In this document: positions 18,078 through 27,416 of the stretch, piece after piece | Position numbering within the stretch: position 1 is the stretch's first letter | How the letters are laid out: each line of letters begins with the position of its first letter | Assembly: GCF_000300975.2 (NCBI RefSeq) | Contig: NZ_AEEC02000043.1 | Coordinates: forward strand, 1 to 37,642 | Direction: 5' to 3' | Source: Herbaspirillum frisingense GSF30 | Lineage (GTDB): Bacteria > Pseudomonadota > Gammaproteobacteria > Burkholderiales > Burkholderiaceae_D | Length of the DNA stretch: 37,642 nt | The notes under the pieces: model-generated | The model's input: the letters and a program-made list of their open reading frames with translations, nothing else | Databases searched by the model: none | Told to the model about the DNA's origin: nothing | Made by a program: the position numbers and the translations under genes

Positions 18078-18524
18078 TCAGGCCGTCAAACCCGCCGCAT
18101 CCAGCTGCCGGCGCACGGCTTCACGCAGTTGCGGCAGCAAGGCGCGACGCGCGGCGAGGCTGGCGGCATCGGCCGGCCGGCGCGGCTCGGCCCATACCGG
18201 ACTGGGGAAATGACGATCGTCGAGGAAGCGCGGGATCACATGCCAGTGCACGTGCGGGGTCATGTTGCCCAGCGTGGCCAGGTTGACCTTCTCGGGTTGC
18301 ATGACTTCGCGCTGCGCCGCTTCCACCGCCCAGACGGCGTTGGCCATGCGCGTGCGCTGGGCTGGTGCCAGGTCGGTCATTTCCTTGACGTGGGTGTTGC
18401 AGATCACGCGGCAAAAGCCGGGGTAATCCGGCTCATCGACCAGCACCACCCGGAACTCCGGATGGCGCCACAGCACTTCGCCGCCGTCACCGGCGCACAG
18501 TTCGCATGCAGGGGTCTGGCTCAT
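18078..18524 (-). CDS. HIT family protein (histidine triad)
   Basis: A 148-residue nucleotide-binding protein. The triad is HVHWHVIPR, with His91, His93 and His95. Family members hydrolyse AMP-lysine, adenosine phosphoramidates or dinucleoside polyphosphates. An N-terminal CELC pair (Cys7, Cys10) is a frequent addition in proteobacterial HIT proteins. Of two adjacent ATGs I prefer 18522-18524, which lies six bases from GGGAG, over 18525-18527. It starts only 15 bases after the large oxidoreductase gene ends, so the two are probably co-transcribed. Confidence 0.9.
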   Translation of the reverse strand: MSQTPACELCAGDGGEVLWRHPEFRVVLVDEPDYPGFCRVICNTHVKEMTDLAPAQRTRMANAVWAVEAAQREVMQPEKVNLATLGNMTPHVHWHVIPRFLDDRHFPSPVWAEPRRPADAASLAARRALLPQLREAVRRQLDAAGLTA

Positions 18525-18539
18525 CATGGGCTCCCGTGC

Positions 18540-21500
18540 TTACACCAGGATGCGTTCGATGCCGCCATTGTTGGCGCGCTCGACGTATTCCGGCATCCAG
18601 TTCTCGCCCAGCAGGTGACGCGCCATCTCGACCACGATGTAGTCGGCAGTGGTGCCGGCATCCTCGTTGTAGCGCGACAGGCCCTGGAAGCAGGACGGGC
18701 AGGAGGTCAGGATCTTGACGTCGCCGGTGAAACCATCGGCGCGCACCTTGTCGCTGCCCTTCTTCATTTCCTCTTCCTTGCGGAAGCGGACCTGGGTCGA
18801 GACATCCGGACGCGACACGCCGAAGGTACCCGACTCGCCGCAGCAGCGGTCGTTCTTCTCGATCTTCTGCGCATCCACCGTGGTGATGAGCGAGTTGACC
18901 GTCTTCAGCGGATCCTGCAGCTTCATCGGGGTGTGGCAGGGATCGTGGTACATGTAGCGGGTACCGGTCACGCCTTCCAGCTTGACGCCCTTTTCCAGCA
19001 GGTATTCGTGGATGTCGATGATGCGGCAGCCGGGGAAGATCTTCTCGAATTCATAGCCCTGCAGCTGGTCGTAGCAGGTACCGCAAGAGACCACGACGGT
19101 CTTGATGTCGAGGTAGTTCAGCGTGTTGGCCATGCGATGGAACAGCACGCGGTTGTCGGTGATGATCTTCTCGCCCTTGGCGAAGTCGCCGGTACCGCGT
19201 TGCGGGTAACCGCAGCACAGGTAACCCGGCGGCAGCACCGTCTGCACGCCCACGTTCCACAGCATCGCCTGGGTGGCCAGGCCGACCTGCGAGAACAGGC
19301 GCTCCGAGCCGCAGCCGGGGAAGTAGAACACCGCCTCGGTATCGGCCGTGGTGGTCTTGGGATTGCGGATGATGGGGACGATCTTGTCGTCCTCGATATC
19401 CAGCAAGGCACGCGCGGTCTTCTTGGGCAGGTTGCCCGGCATCTTCTTGTTGATGAAGTGGATCACCTGTTCCTTGATCGGCGCCTTGCCGACCGTGGCC
19501 GCAGGTTTCTGGGTCTGCTTCTTGGCCAGCTTCTTCAACAGGTCATTGCCCAGGCGCTGCGCCTTGAAGCCCCACTGCGTCATCACCTTGCGGGTGGCGT
19601 TGATGGTGGCCGGGTCGGTGGCGTTCAGGAAGAACATGGCCGCATTGGTGCCGGCGTTGAAGGACTTCTTGCCCATCTTGCGCAGCAGGTTGCGCATGTT
19701 CATCGAAACGTCGCCGAAGTCGATATCGACCGGGCAAGGCGTGACGCACTTGTGGCAGACCGTGCAGTGGTCGGCCACGTCCTCGAACTCTTCCCAATGC
19801 TTGATGGAGACGCCGCGACGGGTCTGCTCTTCATAGAGGAAGGCTTCCACCAGCAGCGAGGTCGCCAGGATCTTGTTGCGCGGCGAGTACAGCAGATTGG
19901 CGCGCGGTACGTGGGTCGAGCAGACCGGCTTGCACTTGCCGCAGCGCAGGCAGTCCTTGACGCTGCTGGCAATGGCGCCGATATCGCTCTGCTGCATGAT
20001 CAGCGATTCATGCCCCATCAGGCCGAAGGACGGCGTATAGGCATTGCGCAGGTCGGCTTCCATGCCGGGCAGGTCCAGCAGCTTGCCCTTGTTGAAGCGA
20101 CCTTCCGGATCCACGCGCTTCTTGTAGTCACGGAACTCGCCGATCTCGTCCTCGGTCAGGAATTCCAGCTTGGTGATGCCGATGCCGTGCTCACCCGAGA
20201 TGACGCCATCCAGCGAACGCGCCAGCTTCATGATGCGGGCCACGGCGACGTGGGCATCCTGCAGCATTTCGTAGTGGTCGGAATTGACCGGGATGTTGGT
20301 GTGCACGTTGCCATCACCCGCGTGCATGTGCAGCGCCACGAAGACCCGGCCACGCAGCACGCGCTTGTGGATGGCCTGGCATTCTTCCAGGATCAGCTTG
20401 AAGGCCGCACCCGAGAAGATCTGGCGCAGTTGCGCGCGCACTTCCTGCTTCCAGGAGATGCGCACGGTGCGGTCCTGCACCACGTGGAAGACGGCGGCGC
20501 CGGGCTGGTCGAGCAGGCGTTGCTCGAAGACCGGCAGCATCTTCTCCAGGCCCAGTGCGGCCAGTTCGGCCTTGGCCTCGGTCAGCGGCTTGTCCAGGTT
20601 GGCCAACAGATAGGACCAGCGTGCGTGGGTCTGCTCCAGCAGGGTTTCAGCCTGGTGGACGCGGTCTTCCAGCATTTCGGCGGCGGGGATGTCGTCACCC
20701 TCGGCGTCGTCGCTCTTGCCCAGCGGCAGGTTGCCCTTGACGAAGAAGCTGTCCAGTTCGGCCAGCAGTTGCAGCTTGTTCTTGATCGACAGTTCGATGT
20801 TGATGCGCTCGATGCCGTCGGTGTATTCGCCCATGCGGTTCAGCGGGATCACCACGTCTTCGTTGATCTTGAAGGCGTTGGTGTGCTTGGCGATGGCGGC
20901 GGTGCGCGAACGGTCCAGCCAGAATTTCTTGCGCGCTTCCGGGCTGACGGCGACAAAGCCCTCACCCACGCGGTTGTTGGCCATGCGGATCACTTCCGAC
21001 GCCGCTGCGGCCACGGCGTTCTCGTCGTCACCGACGATGTCGCCGATCAGCACCATCTTGGGCAGCACGCCACGCTTGGACTTGGTGGCATAGCCGACCG
21101 CGCGCAGGTAGCGCTCGTCCAGGTGTTCCAGGCCGGCCAGGATGGCACCGCCACGCTTGGTCTCGGCATCCAGGTAATCCTTGATCTCGACGATCGAGGG
21201 AATCGCATCGCGCGCCTGGCCGAAGAATTCCAGGCAGACCGTGCGGGTCTGCTTGGGCATCTTGTGCAGGATCCAGCGGGCCGAGGTGATCAGGCCGTCG
21301 CAACCTTCCTTCTGCACGCCGGGCAGGCCCGAGAGGAACTTGTCGGTGACGTCCTTGCCCAGGCCTTCCTTGCGGAATTTCTTGCCGGAGATTTCCAGGA
21401 TCTCGGTCTTGAAGACTTCGGTCTTCTGGCCCTTTTCGCCGGGGTGCGACCATTCCAGCTTGAAGCGCGCCACTTCGACGTCGTGGATCTTGCCCAGGTT

Positions 21501-22541
21501 GTGGTCCAGACGGGTCACTTCCAGCCAGTCACCTTGCGGATCGACCATGCGCCAGCTGGCCAGGTTGTCCAGGGCGGTGCCCCACAGCACGGCCTTCTTG
21601 CCGCCGGCATTCATGGCGACATTGCCGCCGATGCAGGAAGCCTCAGCCGAGGTCGGGTCCACCGCGAAGACGAAACCGGCCTTCTCAGCCGCATCCGAGA
21701 CGCGCTTGGTGACCACGCCGGCACCCGAGTAGATGGTGGCGTAGGGCTTGTCCAGGCCGGGCAGGATTTCCATCTCGACCGCGCCCAGCTGTTCCAGCTT
21801 TTCGGTATTGATGACGGCCGACAGCGGCGTCAGCGGAATGGCGCCGCCGGTATAGCCGGTGCCGCCGCCACGCGGGATGATGGTCAGGCCCAGTTCGATG
21901 CAGGCCTTGACCAGGCCGGCCATCTCGTCTTCGGTGTCCGGGGTCAGCACCACGAAGGGGTACTCGACGCGCCAGTCGGTGGCGTCGGTGACGTGGGAGA
22001 CGCGCGAGAGACCGTCGAACTTGATGTTGTCCTTGGCCGTATAACGACCCAGCACCTTGTTGGCGCGCTTGCGCAAATCATAGGTCTGGCGGAATTCCTC
22101 GGCGAAGTCGGCGATGGCCTTCTTGGCCGCCTTCAGCAAGGCTTCCACGCTGGCGCTGCGGCGCTGGGCCTCGGCGTCGCCGGCTTCGGCCAGATCGGTG
22201 GCCAGGCGGCGCTTGTCCACTTCGTTCAGGCGATGGTTGAGCGCCTCGATCAGCGCGGCGCGGCGCTTGGGATTGTCCAGCAGGTCATCCTGCAGGTAGG
22301 GATTGCGGCGGACCACCCAGATATCGCCCAGGACTTCATATAGCATGCGCGCCGAGCGACCGGTCTGGCGCTTGCCGCGCAGCTCGTCCAGCAGGGACCA
22401 GGACGCTTCGCCCAACAACCGGATCACGATCTCGCGATCTGAGAAGGAGGTGTAGTTGTAGGGGATTTCGCGCAAGCGCGGAGGCGTGGCGCCGTGCGGC
22501 GCGTCTGTAAGCAAGGCCTGGATCTGTGCGGGGGCGTTCAT
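18540..22541 (-). CDS. Large FAD/FMN-binding oxidoreductase with Fe-S and CCG domains
   Basis: A 1333-residue fusion enzyme. The N-terminal about 110 residues match the DUF3683-type extension. The FAD-binding PCMH domain follows with [11 protein letters not shown] at about 223-233, then a C-terminal FAD-oxidase lobe with [15 protein letters not shown]. Two ferredoxin-like clusters lie near 858 (CLRCGKC...C) and 928 (CTVCHKC...CP). Two CCG domains close the protein, with [26 protein letters not shown] and SCPSC at about 1070-1285. This is the D-lactate/D-2-hydroxyacid (YdiJ-like) dehydrogenase architecture, so it probably feeds electrons from a 2-hydroxyacid to the quinone pool; the substrate is inference. 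It is longer than E. coli YdiJ (about 1018 residues). All motif cysteines appear intact. Confidence 0.9.
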   Translation of the reverse strand: MNAPAQIQALLTDAPHGATPPRLREIPYNYTSFSDREIVIRLLGEASWSLLDELRGKRQTGRSARMLYEVLGDIWVVRRNPYLQDDLLDNPKRRAALIEALNHRLNEVDKRRLATDLAEAGDAEAQRRSASVEALLKAAKKAIADFAEEFRQTYDLRKRANKVLGRYTAKDNIKFDGLSRVSHVTDATDWRVEYPFVVLTPDTEDEMAGLVKACIELGLTIIPRGGGTGYTGGAIPLTPLSAVINTEKLEQLGAVEMEILPGLDKPYATIYSGAGVVTKRVSDAAEKAGFVFAVDPTSAEASCIGGNVAMNAGGKKAVLWGTALDNLASWRMVDPQGDWLEVTRLDHNLGKIHDVEVARFKLEWSHPGEKGQKTEVFKTEILEISGKKFRKEGLGKDVTDKFLSGLPGVQKEGCDGLITSARWILHKMPKQTRTVCLEFFGQARDAIPSIVEIKDYLDAETKRGGAILAGLEHLDERYLRAVGYATKSKRGVLPKMVLIGDIVGDDENAVAAAASEVIRMANNRVGEGFVAVSPEARKKFWLDRSRTAAIAKHTNAFKINEDVVIPLNRMGEYTDGIERINIELSIKNKLQLLAELDSFFVKGNLPLGKSDDAEGDDIPAAEMLEDRVHQAETLLEQTHARWSYLLANLDKPLTEAKAELAALGLEKMLPVFEQRLLDQPGAAVFHVVQDRTVRISWKQEVRAQLRQIFSGAAFKLILEECQAIHKRVLRGRVFVALHMHAGDGNVHTNIPVNSDHYEMLQDAHVAVARIMKLARSLDGVISGEHGIGITKLEFLTEDEIGEFRDYKKRVDPEGRFNKGKLLDLPGMEADLRNAYTPSFGLMGHESLIMQQSDIGAIASSVKDCLRCGKCKPVCSTHVPRANLLYSPRNKILATSLLVEAFLYEEQTRRGVSIKHWEEFEDVADHCTVCHKCVTPCPVDIDFGDVSMNMRNLLRKMGKKSFNAGTNAAMFFLNATDPATINATRKVMTQWGFKAQRLGNDLLKKLAKKQTQKPAATVGKAPIKEQVIHFINKKMPGNLPKKTARALLDIEDDKIVPIIRNPKTTTADTEAVFYFPGCGSERLFSQVGLATQAMLWNVGVQTVLPPGYLCCGYPQRGTGDFAKGEKIITDNRVLFHRMANTLNYLDIKTVVVSCGTCYDQLQGYEFEKIFPGCRIIDIHEYLLEKGVKLEGVTGTRYMYHDPCHTPMKLQDPLKTVNSLITTVDAQKIEKNDRCCGESGTFGVSRPDVSTQVRFRKEEEMKKGSDKVRADGFTGDVKILTSCPSCFQGLSRYNEDAGTTADYIVVEMARHLLGENWMPEYVERANNGGIERILV

Positions 22542-22678
22542 CTATGTATGAGGTCAATCTGCTGCCGGAGGAGCATTTTAGCCTATTGGCAAAACTCGCG
22601 ACGGGATGGGCCGGTTTTGGGGAGCGACCGGACGACGTTTGCAGGGGCGGCCTGGCGGTGGAAAAGCAATAGCCAGGC

Positions 22679-22735
22679 TCAATTGAATTTATAAATACAA
22701 TCAATTTCAGTAAATCAATTGAATAAATCTATACT
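22679..22735 (+). promoter_or_regulatory. AT-rich control region of the mini-gene operon
   Basis: An AT-rich island contrasts with GC-rich flanks. It holds two copies of TCAATTGAAT (22679-22688 and 22715-22724), each containing the palindrome TCAATTGA. Their starts are 36 bases apart, and a partial copy (TCAATTTCA) lies between. A good -10 (TATACT, 22730-22735) ends the region; the -35 is unclear. TSS would be near 22742, about 47 bases before the first mini-gene. Confidence 0.45.
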
Positions 22736-22788
22736 TCGTTCAGACCTCAGGTGAACATTCCTGAACCAATACCAGCGAGGAGGCTCCC

Positions 22789-22866
22789 ATGTTGCAAGCA
22801 CTGATGACGGAATTCCTGGAAAACCTGGCCATTACCCTGGCCGACTATGCCCAATGCAAGGCGTGA
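22789..22866 (+). CDS. Mini-gene 1: 25-residue predicted peptide
   Basis: Not recognised. The 25-codon frame encodes a peptide beginning MLQALMTEFLENLAITLADY and ending in a short Cys/Lys tail. It reads as an amphipathic helix with hydrophobic residues spaced every three to four positions. A near-perfect ribosome site (GAGGAGG, 22777-22783) lies five bases before the ATG. The next mini-gene begins 10 bases after the stop. A promoter-like island precedes it and a terminator follows the pair, so it looks like a genuine transcription unit, not chance. It could be a small membrane-associated regulator or a translational leader for mini-gene 2. Confidence 0.5.
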   Translation: MLQALMTEFLENLAITLADYAQCKA

Positions 22867-22876
22867 GGAAGAGATC

Positions 22877-23023
22877 ATGAACACAATGAACACCGCGACA
22901 ACCTTCAGTGACACCGGCCTTTACCTGAAGCTCAAGACACGCCACCTGGCGGTACTGGGCGTGACAGCCACCTTCCTGGCCATCCGCGTGGTGGAAGGCC
23001 TGCTGCCTGCCTTGAGCGCCTGA
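22877..23023 (+). CDS. Mini-gene 2: 48-residue predicted membrane peptide
   Basis: Not recognised. The 48-codon frame starts MNTMNTATTFSDTGLYLKL, with a polar, Thr/Ser-rich N-terminus and a basic patch KLKTRH. A hydrophobic stretch from about residue 24 to 46 (LAVLGVTATFLAIRVVEGLL) follows, with one Arg and one Glu inside. It may span or lie on the membrane. GAGGAAGAG precedes the ATG by three bases, overlapping the end of mini-gene 1. A clean terminator lies 34 bases after the stop. Size and tandem layout recall small regulatory membrane proteins or type I toxins, but no partner antisense RNA is evident. Confidence 0.5.
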   Translation: MNTMNTATTFSDTGLYLKLKTRHLAVLGVTATFLAIRVVEGLLPALSA

Positions 23024-23057
23024 GTTGACCGCGTGAGCGCTTGCTCCGGCCAGCCAG

Positions 23058-23081
23058 ACGGCACCTTCGGGTGCCGTTTTC
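23058..23081 (+). terminator. Terminator of the mini-gene operon (UUCG tetraloop)
   Basis: ACGGCACC and GGTGCCGT pair perfectly around a TTCG tetraloop, followed by TTTTCATTT. This is a textbook intrinsic terminator. No rightward gene other than the two mini-genes lies between the divergent oxidoreductase start (22541) and this hairpin. Confidence 0.88.
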
Positions 23082-23119
23082 ATTTGCGTGAGCGCTGGCC
23101 TATCGATCCAGGGCCCGGA

Positions 23120-23611
23120 TCACGCCAGCCAGCTCCCCAGCTTGTGCCAGAAGCCGTCCGGCACATTCAACAGCAGCCAGGTCATCAGTACATAGCGGAT
23201 GAACTTGCCGATGGCCATGTACACCACCGAGGGCCAGAACGGCAGGCGCAGCCAGCCGGCCAGGGTACAGATGGGGTCGCCGATGCCGGGCAGCCAGGCC
23301 AGCAGCATGGTCTTGGCGCCAAACCTCTCCAGCCAGTGGAACCAGCGCGAGGAACGCTCCTTGGCGAAGGCCTGCTTGGCGCCATAGCCCATCCAGTAGT
23401 CGACGATACCGCCCAGGGTATTGCCCAGCGTGGCCACCAGGATCACCGGCCAGAACATCTCCGGACTGGCCTTGATGACGGCGAACACCGCCGGTTCCGA
23501 GCCCAGCGGCAGCAGTGTGGCGGAGATGAAGCTGATCAGGAAGACCGACGTCAGGCCGACCGTGGGGATAGCGAGGATATTGAGCAGCCAGAGGACGGCG
23601 GATTCGATCAT
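23120..23611 (-). CDS. YqaA/DedA-like inner-membrane protein
   Basis: A 163-residue integral membrane protein of the VTT (SNARE-associated/DedA) superfamily, YqaA subgroup. Four to five hydrophobic segments are visible. Diagnostic motifs are F-I-S-A-T-L-L-P-L-G-S-E (about 27-38), the G-N-T-L-G-G segment (about 63-68), and G-D-P-x-C-T-L-A-G-W near residue 110. DedA relatives move lipids or support envelope homeostasis and drug resistance; YqaA itself is poorly characterised. No clear ribosome site is seen before the ATG. It is convergent with the mini-gene operon, whose terminator is 39 bases away. Confidence 0.88.
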   Translation of the reverse strand: MIESAVLWLLNILAIPTVGLTSVFLISFISATLLPLGSEPAVFAVIKASPEMFWPVILVATLGNTLGGIVDYWMGYGAKQAFAKERSSRWFHWLERFGAKTMLLAWLPGIGDPICTLAGWLRLPFWPSVVYMAIGKFIRYVLMTWLLLNVPDGFWHKLGSWLA

Positions 23612-23817
23612 GCAGGCGGAGGGTAGATTGAAGGCTGGCCGCGGCCAGGGGGGAATATGTTGCGAAACTTGCCATCCATCAAGCCTGGTCGAATGGCGCA
23701 GCGTGCATTCTAGCTGGTGCCATCGGGGCTGAATTCAAGAACTGAAGAAAGATTCACCCCCACCCGGAACTTCTCCCCCGGCTTGCCGGTGCCCTGCCCT
23801 GCGCCGGTGGGCTCCTT

Positions 23818-23900
23818 TATAATGTCCAGTTCCCCTGGACCGGAGCGGCTACCGCTCTCCGCGCCCAGGAGGAATCCCGACCGGCTTACCGAGCCGCTTT
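23818..23900 (+). promoter_or_regulatory. Promoter and structured leader upstream of ilvA
   Basis: A perfect -10 (TATAAT, 23818-23823) has no clear -35. A six-pair inverted repeat (GTCCAG/CTGGAC, 23824-23840) sits at the start site and could be an operator. The leader then has hairpin A (GAGCGG/CCGCTC, 23843-23857) and a weak hairpin B (CGGCT/AGCCG, 23882-23896) followed by a T-run. AGCGGCT (23844-23850) can instead pair with AGCCGCT (23892-23898), which excludes both. An orphan AGGAGG lies between them. The alternative pairings look attenuator-like but the terminator stem is only five pairs. Confidence 0.35.
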
Positions 23901-23977
23901 TTCCCTTTGCCTGATTGCGATATGACCGCGCCTGAACCCGCTGCTGCTCGCCTGACCTCACTTCACTGAAGACCGAC

Positions 23978-25504
23978 ATGAGTAACGATTATCTGAAAAA
24001 AATCCTGACTGCCCGCGTCTATGACGTCGCCCAAGAAACCCCGCTGGAACTGGCGAACACGCTGTCGCAAAGGATTGATAATCGAATTTACTTCAAGCGC
24101 GAAGACATGCAGAGCGTGTTCAGCTTCAAGCTGCGCGGCGCCTACAACAAGATGGCCCACCTGACGCCGGCGCAACTCAAGCGCGGCGTCATCTGCGCCT
24201 CCGCCGGCAACCACGCCCAGGGCGTGGCGCTGTCGGCCGCCCGCCTGGGCTGCCGCGCCGTGATCGTGATGCCCACCACCACCCCGCAGGTCAAGATCGA
24301 CGCCGTCAAGGCGCGCGGCGGCGAAGTGGTGCTCTTCGGCGACTCCTTCACGGACGCCTATGAACACGCGCTGACGCTGGAAAAGAAGCAGAAACTGACC
24401 TTCGTGCATCCCTTCGACGATCCGTATGTGATCGCCGGGCAGGGGACGGTGGGTATGGAAATCCTGCGCCAGCACCCGGACCCGATCCACGCCATCTTCG
24501 TGGCCATCGGCGGTGGCGGCCTGATCGCCGGTGTGGCCTCCTACGTCAAGGCAGTGCGCCCGGACATCAAGATCATCGGCGTGCAGACCACCGACTCCGA
24601 CGCCATGGCCCGCAGCCTCAAGGCCGGTCGCCGCGTGGCCCTGCCGGACGTGGGCCTGTTCTCGGACGGTACGGCCGTCAAGCTGGTCGGTGAAGAAACC
24701 TTCCGCATCGCCAAGGAACTGGTGGACGAGATCATCATCGTCGATACCGATGCTGTCTGTACCGCCATCAAGGACATCTTCCAGGACACCCGCAGCATCG
24801 TGGAGCCGGCCGGTGCACTGGCCGTGGCCGGCGCCAAGGCCTACGTAGAGCGCGCGCGTGCCAGCAAGAAGCCGATCAAGGGCGAGTCGCTCATCACCAT
24901 CGCCTGCGGCGCCAACATGAACTTCGACCGCCTGCGCTTCGTAGCCGAGATGGCCGATGCCGGCGAGGCCCGCGAAGCCGTCTTTGCCGTCACCATCCCG
25001 GAAGAGCGCGGCAGCTTCCGCCGCTTCTGCGAGACTGTCGGCCCGCGCAACGTGACCGAGTTCAACTACCGCATCAGCGATGACAAGGCGGCGCACGTCT
25101 TCGTCGGCATCCAGGTCTCGGCCGCCGACGAGGCCGGCAAGATCGCCCGCAACTTCGAGAAGGCCGGCTTCGGCGTGCTGGACCTGACCCACGATGAACT
25201 GGCCAAGGTCCACATTCGTCACCTGGTGGGCGGCAAAAGTGAACTTGCCGGTGACGAACTGCTGTATCGCTTCGAATTCCCGGAGCGCCCGGGCGCGCTG
25301 ATGAAATTCCTCTCCAGCATGAACCCGGGCTGGAACATCAGCCTGTTCCACTACCGCAACCAGGGTGGCGATGTCGGCCGCATCCTGATCGGCTTGCAGG
25401 TACCCAAGAAGGAGATGAAGGAGTTCCGCGCCTTCCTGGCGCAACTGGGCTATCGTCACTGGGACGAAACCAGGAACCCGCTGTACAAGCTGTTCCTCGG
25501 CTAG
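23978..25504 (+). CDS. ilvA: Threonine ammonia-lyase, biosynthetic
   Basis: A 508-residue PLP enzyme that turns L-threonine into 2-oxobutanoate and ammonia, the first step toward isoleucine. The PLP lysine lies in SFKLRGAYN (Lys51). [11 protein letters not shown] binds the substrate and cofactor, and the phosphate-binding loop is GGGGLIAG. The C-terminal regulatory region (about 330-508) holds two ACT-like subdomains for Ile inhibition and Val activation, so this is the allosteric, anabolic form rather than the catabolic TdcB type. It is full length. A 148-base structured leader separates it from a TATAAT element. queF follows 86 bases downstream. Confidence 0.96.
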   Translation: MSNDYLKKILTARVYDVAQETPLELANTLSQRIDNRIYFKREDMQSVFSFKLRGAYNKMAHLTPAQLKRGVICASAGNHAQGVALSAARLGCRAVIVMPTTTPQVKIDAVKARGGEVVLFGDSFTDAYEHALTLEKKQKLTFVHPFDDPYVIAGQGTVGMEILRQHPDPIHAIFVAIGGGGLIAGVASYVKAVRPDIKIIGVQTTDSDAMARSLKAGRRVALPDVGLFSDGTAVKLVGEETFRIAKELVDEIIIVDTDAVCTAIKDIFQDTRSIVEPAGALAVAGAKAYVERARASKKPIKGESLITIACGANMNFDRLRFVAEMADAGEAREAVFAVTIPEERGSFRRFCETVGPRNVTEFNYRISDDKAAHVFVGIQVSAADEAGKIARNFEKAGFGVLDLTHDELAKVHIRHLVGGKSELAGDELLYRFEFPERPGALMKFLSSMNPGWNISLFHYRNQGGDVGRILIGLQVPKKEMKEFRAFLAQLGYRHWDETRNPLYKLFLG

Positions 25505-25590
25505 CACCGCTGGCCGCGCCCCAACCGGGCGCGGCCACGGCAATACCGAACGTCATCGCCAGCCCAGGCTGGCATCGCAGGAGCCTCACC

Positions 25591-26475
25591 ATGAACCACA
25601 CCACCCCGCCCGCCTCGACCGTCGCCACCACCGGCCATTCGCCGGAAAGCTCGCCCCTGGGCAAGAGCTCGGAATACCCCACCCATTACGATCCAACCCT
25701 GCTGTTCCCCATCCCGCGCGCGCCCAAGCGCGCCGAATTGCAGATCAGCGGCACCCTGCCCTTCTTCGGCGTCGATATCTGGACCGCCTATGAAATCTCC
25801 TGGCTGAACCTGCGCGGCAAGCCGCAGATCGCCATCGCCACCTTCATGGTGCCGGCCGATTCGCCCAACATCATCGAATCGAAGTCCTTCAAGCTGTACC
25901 TGAATTCGTTCAACCAGGAGCGCCTGGAAAATGCCGACCAACTGGTGGAAAAGCTGCGCACCGACCTGTCGGCCGCTGCAGGTGCCGGGGTGCAGGTGAT
26001 GCTGACCGAATCGTCGCAGTTCGGCCAGTTGCAGTTCGGCGAACTGGCCGGCCTGTCGCTGGATCGCCTGGATGTGGAAATCGAACCCGCCAGCGGCGGC
26101 GCCCACCCCGACGGCAGCCAATTGCGCGCCAACCACGAGGAAGCCCTGGTCGAGGAAACCCTGGTCTCGCACCTGCTCAAGTCCAATTGCCCGGTGACCA
26201 GCCAGCCGGACTGGGGCAGCGTACAGATCCACTATGTGGGCGCGCCGATCGACCAGGAACGGCTGCTGAAATACATCATCGGATTCCGCGAGCACAACGA
26301 ATTCCACGAGCAATGCGTGGAACGCATCTTCAGCGACATCCTGCGCTACTGCAAACCGCAGAAGCTGGCCGTCTATGCACGCTACACGCGACGCGGCGGC
26401 CTGGACATCAATCCCTGGCGCAGCAACTTCTCCAGCGCCAAACCGCCCTCGCAATTGCGTAACGCTCGTCAATAA
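25591..26475 (+). CDS. queF: NADPH-dependent 7-cyano-7-deazaguanine reductase
   Basis: A 294-residue enzyme of the long (bimodular, E. coli-type) QueF class. It reduces preQ0 to preQ1 in queuosine biosynthesis, and is a T-fold protein. The [14 protein letters not shown] motif (96-109) is the QueF substrate signature. Cys200 in [12 protein letters not shown] is the nucleophile that forms the thioimide with preQ0, and Asp207 is the acid. [15 protein letters not shown] is also typical. The N-terminal about 30 residues are polar and probably disordered. GCAGGAGCC gives a good ribosome site. Other queuosine genes are not nearby. Confidence 0.96.
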   Translation: MNHTTPPASTVATTGHSPESSPLGKSSEYPTHYDPTLLFPIPRAPKRAELQISGTLPFFGVDIWTAYEISWLNLRGKPQIAIATFMVPADSPNIIESKSFKLYLNSFNQERLENADQLVEKLRTDLSAAAGAGVQVMLTESSQFGQLQFGELAGLSLDRLDVEIEPASGGAHPDGSQLRANHEEALVEETLVSHLLKSNCPVTSQPDWGSVQIHYVGAPIDQERLLKYIIGFREHNEFHEQCVERIFSDILRYCKPQKLAVYARYTRRGGLDINPWRSNFSSAKPPSQLRNARQ

Positions 26476-26508
26476 GGCGGCGCCACTGATCCCGCCCGTC
26501 GGGTGCCA

Positions 26509-26620
26509 GTTGTAAAAACAACGTCAGCAAATTGTTACCGGATCTTGCCACCCAGGCACTTGCCTCCTTTAAGGGACAGGCGGCATGACCAAGATTTGGT
26601 AACATTTTCCGTTTTACAAC
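26509..26620. repeat. 112-base imperfect inverted repeat between queF and pagP
   Basis: A 19-base arm (26529-26547) pairs with 26590-26608 with three mismatches. The shared core is TGTTACC on one strand and GGTAACA on the other. The outer arms GTTGTAAAA (26509-26517) and TTTTACAAC (26612-26620) extend the symmetry. Inside is a small hairpin, AGGCA/TGCCT. No coding frame is visible. It could be an RNA structure, a two-site operator for the pagP promoter, or a decayed short mobile repeat. Confidence 0.55.
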
Positions 26621-26627
26621 AATGCAG

Positions 26628-26651
26628 ATGAAGGGATATTTTTTCCTTCAT
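26628..26651. repeat. Second inverted repeat upstream of pagP
   Basis: ATGAAGG pairs with CCTTCAT around a ten-base T-rich loop. It directly follows the larger repeat and lies about 140 bases before the pagP ATG. It could fold in the pagP leader RNA. Confidence 0.4.
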
Positions 26652-26789
26652 GTCTGTCCACTCTTATGTGCATGAGCTTGCCAATCAGGCAGCGCCTTCG
26701 CACACCCGATCCTTCTTCAACCCCGTGCTACCACGTTCCAGCTCCGCGCCCCGGAGTCATGGGACTTCTGCTTTACGTCCACAATAACG

Positions 26790-27416
26790 ATGACAACCAC
26801 CACCCCACTGCGGCCTGCGACCGCTTCTGAACTTCGCACTGCCTCTGCCCGCCGCACGCTGTGTCGCGCCGCGTTTGTCGCGGCTGCCACCCTAGCGCTG
26901 GTGTCGGCGGCCCACGCCGAAGACAACCAGTACAGCCTGTGGCAACAGACCAAGGACCACGCCGCCCACATCTGGGACCAGGGCGACAGCGCCATCTACC
27001 TGTCCGGCGTGGCCCACCACGGCCGCAGCACCTATACCCCGCAGAAGCTGGATGAGCTCAATGAACACGCCTGGGGCCTGGGCTACGGCAAGACCCTGCG
27101 TAACGACAGTGGCAATGACGAGTCCCTGTATGGATTCGTGATCAAGGACTCGCACCGCCATCCGCAATACATGGCCGGTTATGCCTATGAATGGGTGTTT
27201 CCGATTGCCAAGACCGGCCTGGAAGTGGGCCTGGGCGGCACTGCCATGCTCATGAGCCGGCAGGATTACTTCCACAGCGTTCCCTTCCCGGTACCGTTGC
27301 CGCTGGCCTCCATCGGCACCCAGAAGGGCAAGATCATGTTTGCCTACGTGCCGCGCCTGTCCTCCAACAAGAACAACGGCGACGTGCTGCTGATCTTCGG
27401 CCGTATCGAGATGTAA
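26790..27416 (+). CDS. pagP: Lipid A palmitoyltransferase PagP family
   Basis: A 208-residue outer-membrane beta-barrel enzyme that transfers palmitate from phospholipid to lipid A. A long, basic n-region and hydrophobic core end at AHA-ED (cleavage near residue 43). The E. coli PagP hallmarks are recognisable: an HHGR near 76-79 at the position of catalytic His33, NEHAWGLGYG, KDS (119-121) at the Asp76/Ser77 pair, MAGYAYEW, and PLPLASIGT. No convincing ribosome site precedes the only in-frame ATG, so the start is fair rather than sure. Palmitoylated lipid A confers resistance to cationic peptides, which would suit a plant-associated bacterium. A 12-base tandem repeat begins at its last codons. 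Confidence 0.85.
   Translation: MTTTTPLRPATASELRTASARRTLCRAAFVAAATLALVSAAHAEDNQYSLWQQTKDHAAHIWDQGDSAIYLSGVAHHGRSTYTPQKLDELNEHAWGLGYGKTLRNDSGNDESLYGFVIKDSHRHPQYMAGYAYEWVFPIAKTGLEVGLGGTAMLMSRQDYFHSVPFPVPLPLASIGTQKGKIMFAYVPRLSSNKNNGDVLLIFGRIEM

Noticed and set aside
17952..22343. A very long rightward open frame antisense to the FAD oxidoreductase
   Set aside because: It is a product of high-GC codon bias opposite a real gene; its sequence is rich in Gly, His, Asp and Gln with no recognisable domain and it has no ribosome site.
23922..23969. A 15-codon frame before ilvA as a leader peptide
   Set aside because: It has no isoleucine, leucine or valine run, no ribosome site, and lies after, not before, the terminator-like hairpin.
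26509..26620. Insertion sequence or MITE at the inverted repeat
   Set aside because: No transposase, no target-site duplication and no second copy in the window; kept only as an unexplained repeat.
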